Source of the DNA: Betaproteobacteria bacterium
GTDB lineage: Bacteria > Pseudomonadota > Gammaproteobacteria > Burkholderiales > Casimicrobiaceae
Direction: 5' to 3'
Length of the DNA stretch: 19,437 nucleotides
Assembly (NCBI GenBank): GCA_016704895.1
Contig: JADIZG010000008.1
Span: 75,001-94,437 of the forward strand
The notes below the pieces were generated by a model. The model was given only the letters and a program-made list of their open reading frames with translations, was not told the DNA's origin and made no database searches. Each line of letters opens with the position of its first letter. Positions within the stretch are counted from its first letter, which is position 1. Positions 14,334 through 19,437 of the stretch are shown piece after piece. Both the position numbers and the translations under genes were made by a program.

Positions 14334-16124
14334 ATGGCCCGCATCGACCGCCTCCCGATCGAAACTCCGAAGCTGCCCACGGCGACGACGCTGCGCGTGC
14401 TCGCGCGCACCGGTCGTTTCGTGCGGCCGTACGGCTGGCGCATCGTCGTCGCCGCGGTCGCGCTGGTCACGGCCGCGGCGGCCATGCTGGCGATCGGGCA
14501 GGGCCTGCGAGTCGCGATCGACAGCGGATTCCTCGCGGGCGACCCCGGCGCGCTCGACGAGGCCCTCGCCTGGCTGCTGCTGGTGGTCGTCGTAATGGCG
14601 GTCGCGACGTACGTGCGGTTCTACTTCGTGTCGTGGCTGGGCGAGCGGGTGACGGCCGACCTGCGGCGCTCGGTCTTCGACCACATCCTGAAGATGCCGC
14701 CGGGCTGGTTCGAGATGACGCGCACCGGCGAGGTGATCTCGCGGCTCACGAGCGACACCGCGATGCTCGACATGGTGATCGGGACCTCGGCGTCGCTGGC
14801 GCTGCGCAACCTGCTGCTCCTCGTGGGCGGATTGGTCATGCTCGGGCTCACGAGCCCCAAGCTCACGCTCTTCGTACTGGTCGGCGTGCCGCTGACGGTG
14901 GCGCCCATCGTGCTGTCCGGCCGCCGCGCGCGCCGGCTCGCGCGGGCGAGCCAGGACCGGCTGGGCGACGTCGGCGCCTATGTCGACGAGGCGCTGCACG
15001 AGATCCGCACGATGCAGGCGTACGTGCACGAGGCGGCGGACCGCCGTGGTTTCGGCGATCGCGTGGAGGGCGCGTTCGGCGCCGCGCGCGACCGGTTCCG
15101 CCAGCGCGCGGCGCTCGTCGCGACGGTGATCCTGCTCGTGTTCGGCGCGATCGGCGTGATCCTGTGGGTTGGTGGCCACGACGTGCTCGCCGGGCGCATG
15201 AGCGCAGGGCAGCTCTCGGCATTCGTGTTCTACTCGGTGATCGTCGCGAGCGCGGTCGCGGCGATCAGCGAGGTGATCGGCAACCTGCAGCGCGCGGCGG
15301 GCGCCACCGAGCGGCTGTTCGAGCTGCTCGAGGCGGTGCCCGGGATCGCGGCGCCCGCGCATCCGGTCGCGCTGCCCGCGCCGCCGCGCGGGGAGATCGC
15401 GATCGACGGCGTGACGTTCCGCTATCCGTCGCGCCCGGACGCTCCGGCGCTCGAGGACTTCTCGCTGACGGTCCGGTCCGGCGAGCGCGTCGCGCTAGTT
15501 GGCCCGTCGGGGGCGGGCAAGACGACGGTCTTCCAGCTCCTGCTGCGCTTCTACGATCCGCAGGCCGGGTCGGTGCGCATCGACGGCGTCGACCTGCGCG
15601 ATGCCGACCCCGCGGACGTCAGGCTCCGCATCGCGCTGGTGCCGCAGGATCCGGTGATCTTCGGCGCGAGCGTGCTCGACAACGTGCGCTACGGCCGGCC
15701 CGATGCGGGCGAGGACGAGGTGCGCGCGGCGTGCGAGGCGGCGTACGCGACCGAGTTCGTCGAGCGGCTTCCCGACGGGTACGCGAGCTTCCTCGGCGAG
15801 CGCGGCGTCAGGCTGTCGGGCGGGCAGAGGCAGCGGCTGGCCATCGCGCGCGCGGTGCTCGCCGATCGCCCGATCCTGCTGCTCGACGAGGCGACGAGCG
15901 CGCTGGACGCCGAGAGCGAGCGCATGGTGCAGCTGGCGCTCGAGCGCCTGATGGCGAACCGCACGACCGTGATCATCGCGCACCGGCTCGCCACCGTGCG
16001 GCACGCCGACCGCATCGTCGTCATGGATCGCGGGCGCGCGATCGCGTCCGGGCCACACGACGCGCTCGTCCGCGACAACCCGCTCTACGCGCGGTTGGCG
16101 GAGCTGCAGTTCACCGCTGCGTAA
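14334..16124 (+). CDS. MsbA-like ABC exporter, fused permease and ATPase
   Basis: A 596-residue half-transporter of the ABCB type, likely a homodimer in the inner membrane exporting a lipid or hydrophobic compound. Six membrane segments lie in residues ~35-320, for example VVAAVALVTAAAAMLAIG and ALVATVILLVFGAIGVILWV. The nucleotide-binding domain has Walker A GPSGAGKTT (390-398), Q-loop VPQDP, signature LSGGQ (494-498), Walker B ILLLDE (514-519) and the H-loop AHR. The layout matches the MsbA-related family found in proteobacteria rather than canonical MsbA. ATG 14334 gives a natural N-terminus; an in-frame ATG at 14295 would add 13 Pro-rich residues. It is divergent from the aminotransferase and is followed immediately by a large palindrome. 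The substrate is unknown. Confidence 0.92.
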   Translation: MARIDRLPIETPKLPTATTLRVLARTGRFVRPYGWRIVVAAVALVTAAAAMLAIGQGLRVAIDSGFLAGDPGALDEALAWLLLVVVVMAVATYVRFYFVSWLGERVTADLRRSVFDHILKMPPGWFEMTRTGEVISRLTSDTAMLDMVIGTSASLALRNLLLLVGGLVMLGLTSPKLTLFVLVGVPLTVAPIVLSGRRARRLARASQDRLGDVGAYVDEALHEIRTMQAYVHEAADRRGFGDRVEGAFGAARDRFRQRAALVATVILLVFGAIGVILWVGGHDVLAGRMSAGQLSAFVFYSVIVASAVAAISEVIGNLQRAAGATERLFELLEAVPGIAAPAHPVALPAPPRGEIAIDGVTFRYPSRPDAPALEDFSLTVRSGERVALVGPSGAGKTTVFQLLLRFYDPQAGSVRIDGVDLRDADPADVRLRIALVPQDPVIFGASVLDNVRYGRPDAGEDEVRAACEAAYATEFVERLPDGYASFLGERGVRLSGGQRQRLAIARAVLADRPILLLDEATSALDAESERMVQLALERLMANRTTVIIAHRLATVRHADRIVVMDRGRAIASGPHDALVRDNPLYARLAELQFTAA

Positions 16125-16807
16125 CCCCCGGTGTCAGACACCGTGTCTGACACCGTGTCTGACACCGGGGCAGGTCCAGTCGAGCTTCCATGGATACCGG
16201 TACGCAGCGCGGCCAGGATGACTTCGTCGAGGGGCAGGTCGAAGAGGTTGCGGTAACACGTTGCTGCTGTGACGTTCGTCGTCCCGAGGGCGGCGACGGT
16301 CGGGTGAGCGGTCAACCAGCACTTCGGCTCGATCCCGATGTTCGCGCGGTGGCTGGACCATCGGTACTGCTCCGGACGAGCGACGATGCCCGCTCGCACC
16401 GGATTGAGCTCGATGTAGCGGTGGCATTCAAGAACGTAATCGTCCGACGTCACGGGCGATGCGCGAAAGCGCCCCTCCCAGAGGGTACCGGTGCGTCCGT
16501 GCCTATGGTTGAACGAGCGTGAATAGGCCTGACCGAGACGTTGCATCAGCGTTGACGTACCGTCTGGAGTCGTCGGCGTAAGCAGTAGATGCACGTGGTT
16601 GGTCATCAGGGCGTAGGCGTGAACTCGCGTTGAGGCCTCCCACGAGTAGCGGACGAGCAGGCTCACGAAGAGCGCGCGCTCCTGGTCGGATGGAAAGCAC
16701 GACGATCGATTATTCCCCCGCTGGACGACGTGGACGGGCTGATCTGCGGGCAGCGTTCGAGGAGGACGTGGCATCGGACGGGCGTGGGAAGCGCCAACAG
16801 TGCGCAT
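16085..16807 (-). CDS. REP-associated tyrosine transposase (RAYT, IS200-like Y1 family)
   Basis: A 240-residue single-strand DNA transposase of the HUH/Y1 type. HVVQRGNN lies at 26-33, the HUH motif is NHVHLLLTP with H71 and H73, and a candidate catalytic Tyr95 sits in GQAYSRSFN. RTGTLWEGRF (105-114) and YIELNPVRAG (131-140) are typical of RAYTs, which process REP palindromes. ATG 16807 is chosen because GGAGAA precedes it by about 8 bases; ATG 16774 (229 residues) would start closer to the conserved domain. The last ~25 residues, including SDTVSDTVSDT, are translated from the left palindrome, and the frame stops 40 bases inside the 3' end of the convergent ABC gene. Its GC content looks lower than that of its neighbours, in keeping with transfer. 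Confidence 0.9.
   Translation of the reverse strand: MRTVGASHARPMPRPPRTLPADQPVHVVQRGNNRSSCFPSDQERALFVSLLVRYSWEASTRVHAYALMTNHVHLLLTPTTPDGTSTLMQRLGQAYSRSFNHRHGRTGTLWEGRFRASPVTSDDYVLECHRYIELNPVRAGIVARPEQYRWSSHRANIGIEPKCWLTAHPTVAALGTTNVTAATCYRNLFDLPLDEVILAALRTGIHGSSTGPAPVSDTVSDTVSDTGGYAAVNCSSANRA
16126..16170. repeat. Left REP-like palindrome of the RAYT element
   Basis: Outer arms CCCCGGTGTCAGACAC and GTGTCTGACACCGGGG (16 bases each) are perfectly complementary around a 13-base centre, and the unit GTGTCTGACAC is itself repeated. It begins one base after the ABC exporter stop codon, so it may also act as its transcription terminator. It shares CCCCGGTGTCAG with the palindrome at the other side of the transposase. 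Confidence 0.85.
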
Positions 16808-16860
16808 GCCAATGTTCTCCGCTTTGTGCTGCGAAGGGCCATCAGCCGGTCGAGGGCCGA

Positions 16861-16904
16861 CCCCGGTGTCAGGCCCGTGCCTGGCACGATGCCTGACACC
16901 GGGG
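16861..16904. repeat. Right REP-like palindrome of the RAYT element
   Basis: CCCCGGTGTCAGGC and GCCTGACACCGGGG are perfect 14-base inverted arms. The 16-base centre contains a second small palindrome, GTGCC-T-GGCAC. It lies upstream of the transposase start and about 20 bases before the uvrB operator-like palindrome. Confidence 0.85.
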
Positions 16905-16922
16905 TGGGATTGAGGGTGGCGC

Positions 16923-16946
16923 CCGAACGATCGTTCGGTCTAGAAT
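16923..16946 (+). promoter_or_regulatory. uvrB promoter region with 16-base palindrome
   Basis: CCGAACGATCGTTCGG (16923-16938) is a perfect palindrome, followed after 2 bases by TAGAAT (16941-16946), which matches 5 of 6 bases of a -10 box. The uvrB ATG is 26 bases further on. A convincing -35 box is not visible. The palindrome sits where a repressor would block the promoter. Its core CGAAC-N4-GTTCG fits the Gram-positive LexA (DinR) box, not the usual betaproteobacterial CTGT-N8-ACAG, so the regulator is uncertain. Confidence 0.5.
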
Positions 16947-16972
16947 GCTCGATTGCCCCCGAGTCGAGCACC

Positions 16973-19010
<2,038 letters not shown>

Positions 19011-19037
19011 CGGGCACGCGCGCAGGCGGCCGCGGGT

Positions 19038-19437
19038 TCAGCGCGCCACGACGCCGAGCTTCTTCACGGCGCCGGTCCACCGGCTGCGATCGCTCTCGAT
19101 CGTCGCCGCGAACGACGCGGCCGATCCGCCGATCGCCTCGAGTCCCTGCGGATCGGCCCAGGCGACACCGGTGGGGGCGCGCAGGATCCGCTCGATCGCG
19201 ATTGAGCCGCTCGACGATCGCGACGGGCGTGCCGGCCGGTGCGACCAGCCCGATCCAGGCCGACAGGTCGATGTCGCCGAATCCGGCCTCGGCGGCGGTC
19301 GGCACGTCGGGCAGCAGCGGCGTGCGCTTCGCCGCAGACAGCGCGGCCGCGCGAACTTTGCCCGCTTGCGCGAGGCCGCGGGCGGTCGTGACGGACACGA
19401 TCATCGCCTGCACCTCGCCGCTCCCGACCGCGGTGAT
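19038..19437 (-). pseudogene. Bug-family (TTT) periplasmic receptor, 3' part, frameshifted, 5' end outside window
   Basis: The 3' end of a second tripartite tricarboxylate transporter receptor, convergent with uvrB. From the right edge the frame reads VRAAALSAAKRTPLLPDVP and AEAGFGDIDLSAWIGLVAP, ending in AIVERLN, all typical of the C-terminal lobe. At about 19195-19205 the frame breaks. The family sequence resumes one frame over as AIERILRAPTGVAWADPQG and ends GAVKKLGVVAR before TGA at 19038-19040. One extra or two missing bases explain it. The ligand is unknown; the N-terminal lobe and signal peptide lie outside. Confidence 0.85.

Larger units (their letters stand above)
16126..16904. mobile_element. 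RAYT/REP element (REPtron-like unit)
   Basis: The transposase domain is bracketed by two palindromes that share outer arms CCCCGGTGTCAG...CTGACACCGGGG. Together they form a RAYT-plus-REP unit of about 780 bases between the ABC exporter and uvrB. The boundaries are set by the palindromes; no target-site duplication could be recognised. Confidence 0.7.

Noticed and set aside
13643..16150. Open frame of over 800 codons on the plus strand across the aminotransferase and ABC genes
   Set aside because: It is out of frame with the ABC exporter, lacks any family motif and is Arg/Ala-rich throughout.
16126..16170. Short spaced repeats suggesting a CRISPR array
   Set aside because: The repeat units are adjacent palindromes without unique spacers and pair with a matching palindrome beyond a RAYT transposase, so they are REP elements.

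Overview
The window is very GC-rich DNA with the gene content of a betaproteobacterium, most likely Burkholderiales. The pointers are two Bug-type (tripartite tricarboxylate transporter) receptor genes, a fused indolepyruvate:ferredoxin oxidoreductase, a tRNA-Gly/tRNA-Cys pair and a class I aromatic aminotransferase near uvrB. This placement rests on gene content only. Scattered one- and two-base indels in otherwise well conserved genes suggest a draft or metagenome-derived assembly.

Left part (1-11659): a divergent catabolic cluster. On the minus strand, reading leftwards from 3282, are a TetR-type regulator, the small B12-binding subunit of an acyl-CoA mutase, the large mutase subunit, and the G-protein chaperone meaB, which is cut by the window edge. 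On the plus strand from 3453 are a GlcD-type FAD oxidase for 2-hydroxy acids, a large 2-oxoacid (indolepyruvate-type) ferredoxin oxidoreductase, a class III CoA-transferase that is in frame with the oxidoreductase without a stop, an HMG-CoA-lyase-like enzyme and a periplasmic Bug receptor. A TetR-type palindrome lies in the divergent promoter region. A plausible but unproven reading is: a carboxylate is captured by the Bug receptor, a 2-hydroxy acid is oxidised to a 2-oxoacid, this is oxidatively decarboxylated to an acyl-CoA, and CoA transfer, C-C cleavage and a B12-dependent carbon-skeleton rearrangement follow. The mutase lacks the residues that read the carboxylate of methylmalonyl-CoA, so its substrate is probably not methylmalonyl-CoA.

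Middle (11660-14333): about 550 bases with no recognisable gene, then tRNA-Cys and tRNA-Gly on the minus strand with a near-consensus promoter and a terminator-like hairpin between them. Next come a small DUF3429 membrane protein and a class I aromatic/aspartate aminotransferase, both on the minus strand.

Right part (14334-19437): an MsbA-like ABC exporter half-transporter on the plus strand, then a REP-associated (RAYT/IS200-like) transposase framed by two large palindromes, uvrB on the plus strand broken by roughly ten small indels, and the 3' part of a second Bug receptor gene on the minus strand running off the window, also frameshifted. A 16-base perfect palindrome next to a -10-like hexamer lies directly upstream of uvrB.
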